Assembly: GCA_021647785.1 (NCBI GenBank)
Contig: JAKIUC010000004.1
Span: forward strand, 1-64,000
Source of the DNA: Melioribacteraceae bacterium
GTDB taxonomy: Bacteria; Bacteroidota; Ignavibacteria; Ignavibacteriales; Melioribacteraceae
Direction of reading: 5' to 3'
DNA: 64,000 nucleotides
Part shown: positions 42,708 through 51,158 of the stretch, in pieces
Position numbering within the stretch: the stretch's first letter is position 1
Layout: each line of letters starts with the position of its first letter
The notes under the pieces: generated by a model
The model's database searches: none
The model's input: only the letters and a program-made list of their open reading frames with translations
What the model was told of the DNA's origin: nothing
Made by a program: the position numbers and the translations under genes

Positions 42708-44852
42708 ATGATGAAAAAAAATACACTAATCAAATATTTGTTTTCTGCTTTTTTAATATTAGCAGTTTATTCATGCTCAGGTGATTCGGAAAACACTAAT
42801 TACCGCATGAGCAGTGGCGTTCATACGGTTGAAACATCTGAAATGATAATTACCGTTGGAAGTACAATGCAGTTAAATGTTCTCCGTAAAGTGGGAGAGG
42901 AACAATTATCATTTATAAAGAATGGTAATGAACAACATTATGCTGTAATAAATGGTACTGCAGTAAAAGGATTTAATATTGATGAAAACGAAACTAAATG
43001 GCTTGATATTAATAATGAATTCGGACCTGGGAAAAGACTTCAATTAACAGGTTCAACTTCGGGTCCTGATAATTCGGAAATTCTTAAAATATTATATATT
43101 GATTTCTATGAACAATTTCCGAATGCAGCAGTTATTAATAGTGAGTATATAAATAAAAATTCAACACATGGTCTAATAATTGGCGGAGAAGTGAGTAATA
43201 AATTTTTGCTTGATGCCTCACTTGCGAATGATAATTCTAAACCGAATGATTTTTGGATACTCCAAGGAGGCTCATATTATTCAAGACCTGATTGGATTCT
43301 TCAGGTAACAGATACTTTTTCTTACTCCAATTACCAAGGGCGAGATATGGAAAATGAGATTACTGGCGGAGGACTTCCTGTGCTTGATGTTTGGAACAAA
43401 GAGATCGGATTCTTTATTGGCAGCATTAACGATAAGCCAATCCCAATTTCACTTCCGGCAAAAACTGATGAAAATGGGGTGTTGAATATTTCGATTGAAT
43501 ATGATAAAGTAAACACTCCTTTTGAAACTGAGCCATACAAATCAATTCCGACTGTTATTGGCGTACACTCCGGCGATTTTTATGATGGCTTAACAACATA
43601 TTCAAAACTGATGGAACGTAAAGGTTTTGAAATGATGAAAAATAATCCTGATGATCCTGTATATGATGCAATATGGTGTGCGTGGGGTTTTGGTCCCAAT
43701 TTTACACGTGAGCAGATGATTGATATGATACCATTACTTAAGGAGATGAACTATAAAGTAGTTACTGTTGATTACGGCTGGTTCTATAAACAGGGTGATT
43801 TTTCACCAAGAGATGATACTTTCCCTAATGGTGATAAGAGCATGAAAGAGTTTGTGAAAATATTTCACGACAATGGATTTAAAATAAAATTGTGGATAGT
43901 GTGGAACCTTGCAGGTCCAGTACTTGCTGAAGAACATCCCGAATGGCTCGCAAGAGATATAGATGGTAACCCATATTTACTTTCCAATCAATGGGGTGAT
44001 TCTTATTATCTATGCCCTGCTGTTAAAGAAGTACAGGAATTTCACAGGGAGTTAACCAGCAAGTATATTGGTGAATGGGGCTTTGACGGGTTTAAGGAAG
44101 ACCAGTCGTTTATGAATGTAGTGAGTGAGTGCTATGCTGAAGCACATGGACATGCTTCACCGTACGATGCTTTGGCAGCACATCCTAATCTCTCAAAGAT
44201 TGTTATGGATGAAACTTTGAAGCATAAACCTGATGCAATTCTCGAAGTATGCCCATGCGGTGCTTTTCCATCATTCTATAAAATGCCATATTACAATCAG
44301 CCAATTTCGTCTGACTTTAATACCGCATGGCAAATACGCCACCGTGGTAAAGTAATTAAAGCATTGATGGGACCTTACGCAGCATATTATGGTGACCATG
44401 CTGAACGTCACTATTCAGAGATGAATCTCCCATCTATGATTGGCGTTGGCGGCATTCCGGGTACTATGTTCGTTAAAAAACCGGAAGATAATGTTGAGTT
44501 TCTTCGTGTAAAATATCCCGGATACCTTTCGCCCGAAAGACGAAAACATTTTGATAAATGGTTTGGTTTATATAATGAATATAAACTTGGTAACGGTGCA
44601 TATGTAAATTTATATGACCTTGCTTATGACAAACCTGAAACACATGTAATTGATAAAGATGGAATTCTTTACTATTCGTTCTTCGCTGACAAATGGTCAG
44701 GCAATATCCAATTTAGAGGCTTGGATGAAAAGGAATATAAAATTATTGATTATGTAAATGGCAAAGAACTTGGAAGAATAAAAGGGAGCAGCACCCTTAA
44801 TCTAAAATTTGAAAACTATTTATTTGTAAAAGCTATACCTGTTGGAAGTTGA
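42708..44852 (+). CDS. GH36-type alpha-galactosidase-like glycosidase (lipoprotein)
   Basis: A 714-residue enzyme with a lipobox (LAVYSCSG, Cys about 23). An N-terminal beta-sandwich (about 30-290) is followed by a TIM barrel (about 310-620). 'YDAIWCAWGFGPNFTREQMIDMIPLLKEMNYKVVTVDYGWF' is the melibiase start. GFDGFKEDQSF carries the candidate nucleophile D465 in a K-x-D motif, and 'ISSDFNTAWQ' has the candidate acid/base Asp (SD-x-N/D). 'EVCPCGAFPSF' is the usual C-x-C substrate loop. A short C-terminal beta domain follows. It fits clan GH-D, probably alpha-galactosidase or a related alpha-glycosidase. A hairpin terminator follows at 45030. Confidence 0.85.
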   Translation: MMKKNTLIKYLFSAFLILAVYSCSGDSENTNYRMSSGVHTVETSEMIITVGSTMQLNVLRKVGEEQLSFIKNGNEQHYAVINGTAVKGFNIDENETKWLDINNEFGPGKRLQLTGSTSGPDNSEILKILYIDFYEQFPNAAVINSEYINKNSTHGLIIGGEVSNKFLLDASLANDNSKPNDFWILQGGSYYSRPDWILQVTDTFSYSNYQGRDMENEITGGGLPVLDVWNKEIGFFIGSINDKPIPISLPAKTDENGVLNISIEYDKVNTPFETEPYKSIPTVIGVHSGDFYDGLTTYSKLMERKGFEMMKNNPDDPVYDAIWCAWGFGPNFTREQMIDMIPLLKEMNYKVVTVDYGWFYKQGDFSPRDDTFPNGDKSMKEFVKIFHDNGFKIKLWIVWNLAGPVLAEEHPEWLARDIDGNPYLLSNQWGDSYYLCPAVKEVQEFHRELTSKYIGEWGFDGFKEDQSFMNVVSECYAEAHGHASPYDALAAHPNLSKIVMDETLKHKPDAILEVCPCGAFPSFYKMPYYNQPISSDFNTAWQIRHRGKVIKALMGPYAAYYGDHAERHYSEMNLPSMIGVGGIPGTMFVKKPEDNVEFLRVKYPGYLSPERRKHFDKWFGLYNEYKLGNGAYVNLYDLAYDKPETHVIDKDGILYYSFFADKWSGNIQFRGLDEKEYKIIDYVNGKELGRIKGSSTLNLKFENYLFVKAIPVGS

Positions 44853-45029
44853 GAATTAAACAACCAAATGGTGAAAAAAAATATAAATATTTGAAAAGTG
44901 ATAAAACTCTAATGTTAAGAAAGCACTTACACAAAAAGGAACAAGGTTTTTAAACTCCTGGATAATACTGTAAATAGATCAGTGAAAAATGAAAGTACCT
45001 CCTATTCATTTTTCCGATTAGTTGGTGAG

Positions 45030-45066
45030 GGAACTCGTGGCACAATTGCTACGAGTTCCTGTTTTA
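45030..45066 (+). terminator. Terminator after the sulfatase-GH116-GH36 genes
   Basis: GGAACTCGT (45030-45038) pairs perfectly with ACGAGTTCC (45051-45059), with a 12-base loop and GTTTT following. It lies about 180 bases after the GH36-like stop and ends the first glycosidase transcript. Confidence 0.65.
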
Positions 45067-45149
45067 AACAAGTGTCGTGTTAAGTCTGCCTCGGCGGATT
45101 AAAAATTCTATTCTGAATAATTCGATAAAATATTTCCACAAAGGTTAAT

Positions 45150-45971
45150 ATGAAAATATCAATATTCTCTAAACACCTGCACTGGCTTGGACTTAAGGAA
45201 ATGGCTGAAACCGCTGCTGCCATTGGTTTCGATGGAGTTGATTTAACAGTACGTGCCGGAGGACATGTTGATCCTGAAACTGTTGAAGATACTCTGCCAA
45301 AAGCATTTGAAGCATGCAAGAATGCTGGAGTAGAAATTACAATGCTTTGTACTGATATTCAGGATGCATCACTTCCTACAACAGAAAAAGTACTGAAAGC
45401 AGCGAGCAGTTTGGGAATAAAACATTACAGACTTGGCTGGTTTTTTTATGATGATAAAAAAAGTCTTGCAGCTAACCTATCAGATATTAAAAACAAACTC
45501 GAAAATATTGAAGCTATTAGCAGAGAATATGGAATTAAGGCGTGTTACCAGAACCACGAGGGCAACTGGTTTGGTTCGCCCGTGTGGGACCTCGGTATAA
45601 TTCTACAACAAATTAATTCCGAATGGCTTGGCAGCCAGTATGATATTTTGAATGCAACTCTGGAAGGAATTTATTCATGGCAGCTCGGATTAGAATTATT
45701 AGCCCCATACATACATACAATTGATATTAAGGATGGGTACTGGAATTTTGAAAATGGCAAACCCAAATTACATTACACCCCACTGGGGAATGGGATGGTT
45801 GATTTCAAAGAGTTTTTCAGATTAACAAAAAAGTTTAACATTAATGCACCATTGTCAGTGCATTACGAGTACCCGCTTGGTGGTTGCGAAACCGGTTCAA
45901 GTAAACTTTCGGTACCCGAAAAAGAGGTAATAACAGCAATTAAAAACGACTTGCAGAAACTAAGAGAATAA
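45150..45971 (+). CDS. Sugar phosphate isomerase/epimerase family protein (TIM barrel)
   Basis: A 273-residue xylose-isomerase-like TIM-barrel protein without a signal peptide, therefore cytoplasmic. Family features: 'FSKHLHWLGLKEMAETAAAIGFDGVDLTVRAGGHVDPE', the metal-ligand Glu in ACYQNHEGNWFG, 'SQYDILNAT', 'IHTIDIKDGYW' and 'LSVHYEYPLGG'. Relatives include hydroxypyruvate isomerase, inosose dehydratase/isomerase and 3-keto-sugar-processing proteins. Its presence with an SSS transporter and a Gfo/Idh/MocA dehydrogenase suggests intracellular oxidation or isomerisation of an imported sugar. Confidence 0.85.
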   Translation: MKISIFSKHLHWLGLKEMAETAAAIGFDGVDLTVRAGGHVDPETVEDTLPKAFEACKNAGVEITMLCTDIQDASLPTTEKVLKAASSLGIKHYRLGWFFYDDKKSLAANLSDIKNKLENIEAISREYGIKACYQNHEGNWFGSPVWDLGIILQQINSEWLGSQYDILNATLEGIYSWQLGLELLAPYIHTIDIKDGYWNFENGKPKLHYTPLGNGMVDFKEFFRLTKKFNINAPLSVHYEYPLGGCETGSSKLSVPEKEVITAIKNDLQKLRE

Positions 45972-46025
45972 GTCAAATAATCTGCATGATTTCTTGTTAT
46001 AATTTAGTTTTCGTAAAGATGATTT

Positions 46026-46263
46026 TTACTGATGGTCGGAAATTTCGGTTACTATAAAAATATTATTTTCAATATACCCTATCGCTCGATATTTCTTGTC
46101 AATTTTGAAATATAACAAATTGGCGTTTTTGGGTTTCCTTTTGCGTAAATCAACCAACTCGTAAAAACCGCTTTCCATATATTTTTTGGCTTTGAGATAG
46201 GGTTTCACCAAATTTCTTTTTTTTGATATAAGAAACTATGCCATCTTCTTCAAGAATTTTCAT
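46026..46263 (-). pseudogene. RelE/HigB-like toxin gene with a frameshift in an A8 tract
   Basis: An ATG at 46263 overlaps the antitoxin stop (ATGA) and reads MKILEEDGIVSYIKKKK. It then hits an eight-A run (46224-46217 on the plus-strand T-run) and leaves frame. The -1 frame continues as NLVKPYLKAKKYMESGFYELVDLRKRKP...YFKIDKKYRAIGYIENNIFIVTEISDHQ to the stop at 46026. With seven A's the two parts join into one ~78-residue protein of RelE/ParE-like character. Either the gene is broken, the homopolymer is phase-variable or misread, or slippage makes the full product. The in-frame part alone would have to start at TTG 46211. Confidence 0.65.
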
Positions 46264-46469
46264 CCTTGAAAATCAGTGAGCTTTTTATCTGAATTGGTAC
46301 GTGATTTTTCAATTTTTTCTAAAGAATCTTCCGAAAGTGAATCCTCATCAATTTGATACAATTTTATCGGTGATAATTTTTCCCTTAAATAAATAAAAAG
46401 TTCGCGAGCAGTTTCAAACTCTGTTTTCGGATTTTTTTTGAAGCCTTTTTTTATTGTGAATGTTGTCAT
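46260..46469 (-). CDS. Small antitoxin-like protein
   Basis: A 69-residue charged protein (MTTFTIKKGFKKNPKTEFETARELFIYLREKL..., acidic Ser/Glu-rich C-terminus). It has the size and gene order of a type II antitoxin: it precedes the toxin-like gene and its TGA overlaps the toxin ATG by four bases. No ribbon-helix-helix or HTH motif is evident, so the call is mostly from context. It lies on the minus strand inside the plus-strand carbohydrate cluster, suggesting later insertion. Confidence 0.6.
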   Translation of the reverse strand: MTTFTIKKGFKKNPKTEFETARELFIYLREKLSPIKLYQIDEDSLSEDSLEKIEKSRTNSDKKLTDFQG

Positions 46470-46707
46470 AGTTTTTCTGTTTTATAAAACAAATTTTATT
46501 TAAATATAATAAATCGCGTAAAAAAATCAAACATAGTTTATTACTTGTTTACCACGTATTGCATATTAATCAAACAGCAGTATTATCTAACCGTTTAATA
46601 CGTAAACAAGCCGTTAAGGTTTAACCCTTTGTACTTAAAAAATCTAAAAATTATTTTTGAAATTAATATCATTTAAAATTGGTTAATATAAATAGGAGTC
46701 GCTCTCT

Positions 46708-48441
46708 ATGAAGTCTGTTGAAATGTTAGATTATTTTGTTATTGTACTTTACCTCCTAATTTCACTTGGTGTCGGCTTTTATTTTATGAAGTTCAACAAG
46801 GGTGCGTCAGATTTCTTTAAAGGTGGTAATAAAATTCCTTGGCTTGTTTCTGGCTTAAGTGCATTCATGACTGGTTTCAGTGCCTGGACGTTTACCGGAG
46901 CAGCGGGCATTGCATATACTGATGGCATTATAATCATCCTACTCTATGTTGGTAATGCAGCAACCTTCCTACTTGGTTACTGGATTTTTGCAGTACGCTG
47001 GCGAAGGTCGCGAATATCATCCCCGATGGAATATCTCTCCGAACGTTTTGACCAGCCTACTCGACAAACTTTTTCATGGTCAACAGTTTTCTTTGACCTC
47101 TTTATGGTAGCGGTGTGGCTCTTTGCTCTTGGGCAATTTGTATCGGTTGCTATTGGTGTTCCTGTTTATGTGGTTATTCTTGTTTCCAGCGTTTTGATTC
47201 TTTTCTACTGTCTGTTAGGTGGTTTGTGGGCAGTGGTAATAACAGATTTTATACAGGGTATAATATTACTTCCATTTACAATTATACTTGCCTATGCTGC
47301 AATAAGTAAATTAGGCGGATTTTCTGAATTTATAGCAGCCCTTCCTCCCGAAATGCTCGAGATTGGAAATACAGAATATTCGAGTTGGATGTTTCTTTTA
47401 TCGTGGGTTGTCATGGTAATATTTGGGTACAATACACGTGCCCATGCCCAACGGTACTATAGCGTTGATAACGAATCATCAGCAAAAAAAATATCTCTAC
47501 TTAATTTTGTCCTTTTTCTGTTTGGAGCATTTATCTGGTTTATTCCTCCAATGGCTGCACGTGTGCTGTATCCTGATATTGCCGAACTGTGGCCCAACCA
47601 AAGCAACCCTCATGAAGGAGCTTATGCAGTTATAAGTCTGGAGTTGCTGCCGCATGGCTTAATCGGTATTATGCTGGCTGCTCTGTTTAGTGCAAGTATG
47701 TCGAGTGTATCAAGTTATTACAATATGTTTTCTGCAATTATAACAAACGATATTATTCCTCGTTTCCGAAAGGAAGAGATGTCTGAAAAGAAAATGCTTT
47801 CAGTCGGTCGTATATCAACGCTTGTCATTGGCATAGTTGTACCGGTGATTGCATTTGGAATGTATATGAGTGGTAAAAGTGCTTTCGGACTCCTTCTAAC
47901 CTTTAGCTCAATTATAGCAATAGCTTATGGTCCCCCCGCATTAATTGGATTGATTTCCAAGTATAGTTCACATTGGTCAGGACTAGCCTATTTTATAGTA
48001 GCAATGTTTTTGGGTTGCCTCGGTTGGTTTGCATTAGGGTGGGGACTAAATGAAAACGTACTTTATGTAATTCCACTATGTCCGGTAATTATGTTTGGAG
48101 GCACATGGCTTTATAACCAATTCTCGAAAGAGCCAGAACATTATGTGCAGCGGCGCGAAAAGTTTTTTGAAAAATTGGATACACCAATTAATATGGATAC
48201 AGAAGTTGAAGATTCTGGAAATATTGAATCTGTAGTTTTTGTTTTTCTTGCAAGTGTTACAACCTTTATGGCTGCATTAAGCCTTGTGTTCCTTCTGTTT
48301 AATGAACCTGAAGATTATTTTATTATAACTCTTTATTCAGGAATTACCTTTTTTCTTGCACTAATATTTTTCTGGTTGAGCAAAAGAAGTAAAACGGTGA
48401 TAGTGAACACTAATGATAGTACAGGAAAAATTTATGAGTAA
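46708..48441 (+). CDS. Sodium:solute symporter (SSS family)
   Basis: A 577-residue inner-membrane transporter with about 14 transmembrane segments. SSS features are the early 'GASDFFKGGNKIPWLVSGLSAFMTGFSAWTFTGAAGIAYTDG' segment (Na2-site and substrate-loop region) and the later 'LLPHGLIGIMLAALFSASMSSVSSYYNMFSAIITNDI' segment with the Ser-rich Na+ site. The C-terminal extension includes two further helices. It is probably the sugar uptake step of the cluster, because no SusC/SusD or ABC sugar porter is present. It overlaps the following dehydrogenase by eight bases. Confidence 0.92.
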   Translation: MKSVEMLDYFVIVLYLLISLGVGFYFMKFNKGASDFFKGGNKIPWLVSGLSAFMTGFSAWTFTGAAGIAYTDGIIIILLYVGNAATFLLGYWIFAVRWRRSRISSPMEYLSERFDQPTRQTFSWSTVFFDLFMVAVWLFALGQFVSVAIGVPVYVVILVSSVLILFYCLLGGLWAVVITDFIQGIILLPFTIILAYAAISKLGGFSEFIAALPPEMLEIGNTEYSSWMFLLSWVVMVIFGYNTRAHAQRYYSVDNESSAKKISLLNFVLFLFGAFIWFIPPMAARVLYPDIAELWPNQSNPHEGAYAVISLELLPHGLIGIMLAALFSASMSSVSSYYNMFSAIITNDIIPRFRKEEMSEKKMLSVGRISTLVIGIVVPVIAFGMYMSGKSAFGLLLTFSSIIAIAYGPPALIGLISKYSSHWSGLAYFIVAMFLGCLGWFALGWGLNENVLYVIPLCPVIMFGGTWLYNQFSKEPEHYVQRREKFFEKLDTPINMDTEVEDSGNIESVVFVFLASVTTFMAALSLVFLLFNEPEDYFIITLYSGITFFLALIFFWLSKRSKTVIVNTNDSTGKIYE

Positions 48442-49486
48442 TGATAATGAAATAAAAGTGTTGCGTACTGCTGTTGTGGGTTTAGGACGAGCAGGCTGGT
48501 ACATGCACATTCCTGAAATAATTAGGAATGAAAAATATTTGCTTGTTGCAGTTGCTGACCCTTTAGAGGAGCGACTAACAGAAGCGAAATCAGAATTCGG
48601 TGTAAATGTTTATAAAAGCTGTGAGGAATTGTTAGACGGTGAAAATTTGGACTTATTAGTTATTGCCTCGCCAACTCACTTTCACGTATTGCAAGCTAAA
48701 GTTGCATTTGAAAAAGGTGTTGATGTTTTATGCGATAAACCAATCGCTTCATCATACGAAGAAGCAGAAGAAATGGTTGCAGCAATGAAAAAGCACAATC
48801 GCAAACTCACAGTCTATATGCCTAACAGAACTTATCCTGAAACCGTTGCACTAAAAGAGATACTTGCAATGAATTTGATTGGCTCGGTTTATATGATAAA
48901 AAGGGGCTGGACTCGATACAGAATTAGGGTGGATTGGCAGGCTTTCCTCAAGTATGGTGGTGGTGAGTTAAGCAATTCAGGTGCACATTTTATTGATCAG
49001 CTCTTATATCTTTCTGGTTCAAAGATTAAAAATTTTTATTGCAAATTAAAAAAAATTGCGAGTAAAGGTGATGCAGAGGATATGGCAAAAATAGTTATGG
49101 AAACAGAAAACGGAATAATACTTGACCTCGATATTAATAATGCAGCAGCATACCCTGTAACGCCCTGGCAAATACTCGGAGAGAGAGGCAGTATTCTTAA
49201 AGATGATGAAAATGAAACTTGGAAAGTAAAATATTTTAATGAAGATGGTGATGCTGGTATTCAATTGCAGAACAACCTTGCAGCAAATGGAAGGTCATAC
49301 TGTGACAATCAGGATATTCCCTGGCAGGAAAAAATATTTCATGTTTCTGATTTCAAACCAGTTAGCTATTACGATTTATGCCACGATTATTTTGCATTAG
49401 ATAAGAAGCCATTTGTACCCGCTTCTGAATCTGCTGAGCTTATGAAAATTATTGAAACATTTAGGCAGAGTGGAGAAGATAAATAG
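48434..49486 (+). CDS. Gfo/Idh/MocA-family oxidoreductase
   Basis: About 350 residues. I place the start at ATG 48434 (MSNDNEIKVLRTAVVGLGRAGW), preceded by AGGAAAAA, rather than at 48413 inside the symporter gene. The Rossmann domain has GLGRAG (G-x-G-x-x-G); then 'LLVIASPTHFHVLQAKVAFEKGVDVLCDKPIA' with the family Lys of the EKP/DKP motif. The C-terminal domain contains 'GGGELSNSGAHFIDQLLYLSG' with a His in the substrate pocket. It is an NAD(P)-dependent sugar or cyclitol dehydrogenase, cytoplasmic. It is cotranscribed with the symporter. Confidence 0.9.
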   Translation: MSNDNEIKVLRTAVVGLGRAGWYMHIPEIIRNEKYLLVAVADPLEERLTEAKSEFGVNVYKSCEELLDGENLDLLVIASPTHFHVLQAKVAFEKGVDVLCDKPIASSYEEAEEMVAAMKKHNRKLTVYMPNRTYPETVALKEILAMNLIGSVYMIKRGWTRYRIRVDWQAFLKYGGGELSNSGAHFIDQLLYLSGSKIKNFYCKLKKIASKGDAEDMAKIVMETENGIILDLDINNAAAYPVTPWQILGERGSILKDDENETWKVKYFNEDGDAGIQLQNNLAANGRSYCDNQDIPWQEKIFHVSDFKPVSYYDLCHDYFALDKKPFVPASESAELMKIIETFRQSGEDK

Positions 49487-49532
49487 TGCTACGTACTAAT
49501 AGAATTTTTAGAAATAATTTAAGGAGTTGAGT

Positions 49533-50681
49533 ATGACAAATTTATCCAAACAATTATTTGTACCTCTTATTTTTGCATTGCTATTAACAGTCGTTGAAAA
49601 AAGCAATGCACAACTGGACTACTTGATGTCCATAAAAAAGATTGACATACATACACACATCAATAATGATGCACCATTTCTTAGAAAATTCCTTGATGAT
49701 TATAATATGAAAGTTAACACACTCTCTACTGGCGGGCTTGATACAGCACGTATGAATTTTCGCATAAACGGTGCAACGGAGTTCACCAATGAGCAGCCTC
49801 GCTATTATTCTTGGGTAACTACCTTCGAGTTAGTTAACCGAGATGACCCGAACTGGACGAAGAATGTAATAAAAAAGCTTAAGAATGATTTTGAACATGG
49901 AGCAGTTGGTGTAAAAATCTGGAAAGATATTGGAATGGATATTAAAAATTCTGATGGAGAATTCATACAGGTAAATGACCCCATGTTCAAACCGATTTTT
50001 GAGTTTATTGAGGAGCAAGGAAAAACATTGATTGCTCATATTGGTGAACCAATTCAAGCATGGATGCCGACATATCCGATATCAAAAGATAAACCAGGAA
50101 TCTATTGGGCTAAACATCCGCAATTTAGTTTTTGGGATAAAGCTGACCGTCCCTCTTACAGTGATATTATGGCAGCACGCGACAACTTAATTGCTAAACA
50201 TCCCAATCTCCGCGTTGTCGGTGCTCATCTTGCCAGTTTAGAATTTGATGTTAATGAAATTGCGAAACGCTTGGAGAGTTATCCAAACTTTGCAGTTGAG
50301 ATCGGTGGTCGTATGCGGTACCTTATGTGGCAGGCACATGGCAAAGTGCGCGAGTTCTTTATAAAGTACCAAGATAGGATTATGTATGGCACAGATTTAT
50401 CTGGCGGTGATATAAAATGGAAAAATAATTTGGAACGCAAAGCAACTAATGAAGAGATTGAAAAGATGAATGAAAGATTGCACTATAGGCATGACCTCTT
50501 TTTCCGCTATTTAGCTACGGATGATGATATCCCTTGTGGAAATTACATAATTGGAGATATGCCATTGCCTGAGCCAACATACACAGTTAAGGGGTTAGCT
50601 CTTCCTAAAAAAGTACTCGATAAAATCTTTTATGAAAATGCAGTGAAGTGGTTCCCCGGAGTTGAAAAAGGATTTAAGTAA
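49533..50681 (+). CDS. Secreted amidohydrolase-family protein (Amidohydro_2 type)
   Basis: 382 residues from ATG 49533, six bases after AAGGAG; a TTG at 49527 is an unlikely start. The signal peptide is about residues 1-26. Metal-binding pattern: KIDIHTHIN (H-x-H) near residue 37, 'GVKIWKDIG' at the usual Lys position, 'TLIAHIGEP', 'RVVGAHLAS' and 'IMYGTDLSGG' (Asp). These fit the PF04909 metal-dependent hydrolase family. Substrate unknown; family members include lactonases and decarboxylases. It is related to the 53487-54749 protein. It is the third gene of the symporter-dehydrogenase run. Confidence 0.82.
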   Translation: MTNLSKQLFVPLIFALLLTVVEKSNAQLDYLMSIKKIDIHTHINNDAPFLRKFLDDYNMKVNTLSTGGLDTARMNFRINGATEFTNEQPRYYSWVTTFELVNRDDPNWTKNVIKKLKNDFEHGAVGVKIWKDIGMDIKNSDGEFIQVNDPMFKPIFEFIEEQGKTLIAHIGEPIQAWMPTYPISKDKPGIYWAKHPQFSFWDKADRPSYSDIMAARDNLIAKHPNLRVVGAHLASLEFDVNEIAKRLESYPNFAVEIGGRMRYLMWQAHGKVREFFIKYQDRIMYGTDLSGGDIKWKNNLERKATNEEIEKMNERLHYRHDLFFRYLATDDDIPCGNYIIGDMPLPEPTYTVKGLALPKKVLDKIFYENAVKWFPGVEKGFK

Positions 50682-50734
50682 ATCTACCTCCGATGTAGAG
50701 CGTGAAACATTCGTAACTCTTTGAGACATACACG

Positions 50735-51030
50735 TAGATATGCAAAGTCATGTAAGTCTGTGAAACTCTTATGCCGAGGGCATCCTTACAGGACAGAGGA
50801 TTCTCCGCGGGAGTCTCACAGGCCTACGGAGCTTCGGAGAAACCGTCATTATTGATTTTTAAATACACACCTGTCCCCCTCTTTTTGTGGGAAGGGGATG
50901 ATTATAAAAAACAATTGTAGAACGAAAGTCCCCTTTCGTTTCTATCTAATAGCAAGAGCGAATCAGGAGATTCGCTCTACAAATTATTCCGCAAAAGAGC
51001 GGAATAGGTAAACAGATGTCTGTGAGACTC
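50735..51030. repeat. Mosaic intergenic repeat (right copy, inverted)
   Basis: The 477-base gap has no gene. 50839-50870, 50901-50930 and 50946-51016 are the reverse complements of blocks at 33819-33845, 33632-33659 and 33533-33600. They include the hairpin of 'gagcgaatc' and the 'aattgtagaacgaaag' block. 50735-50838 holds the 'tgtgaaactcttatgccgagggcatccttacagg' module, also present near 33730-33790. The copies are in opposite orientation and about 17 kb apart. Confidence 0.75.
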
Positions 51031-51158
51031 CTTCGGAGAAACATTCATCCCGCGGTACAGGTTTTTATTCCACCCCCTAAACAGAATTAGGTTTATCAGT
51101 GGTAGCAAAATAAATGAAGTATCTATTTTGATTTTAGCAATATTGGAGTTTTAGAAAA

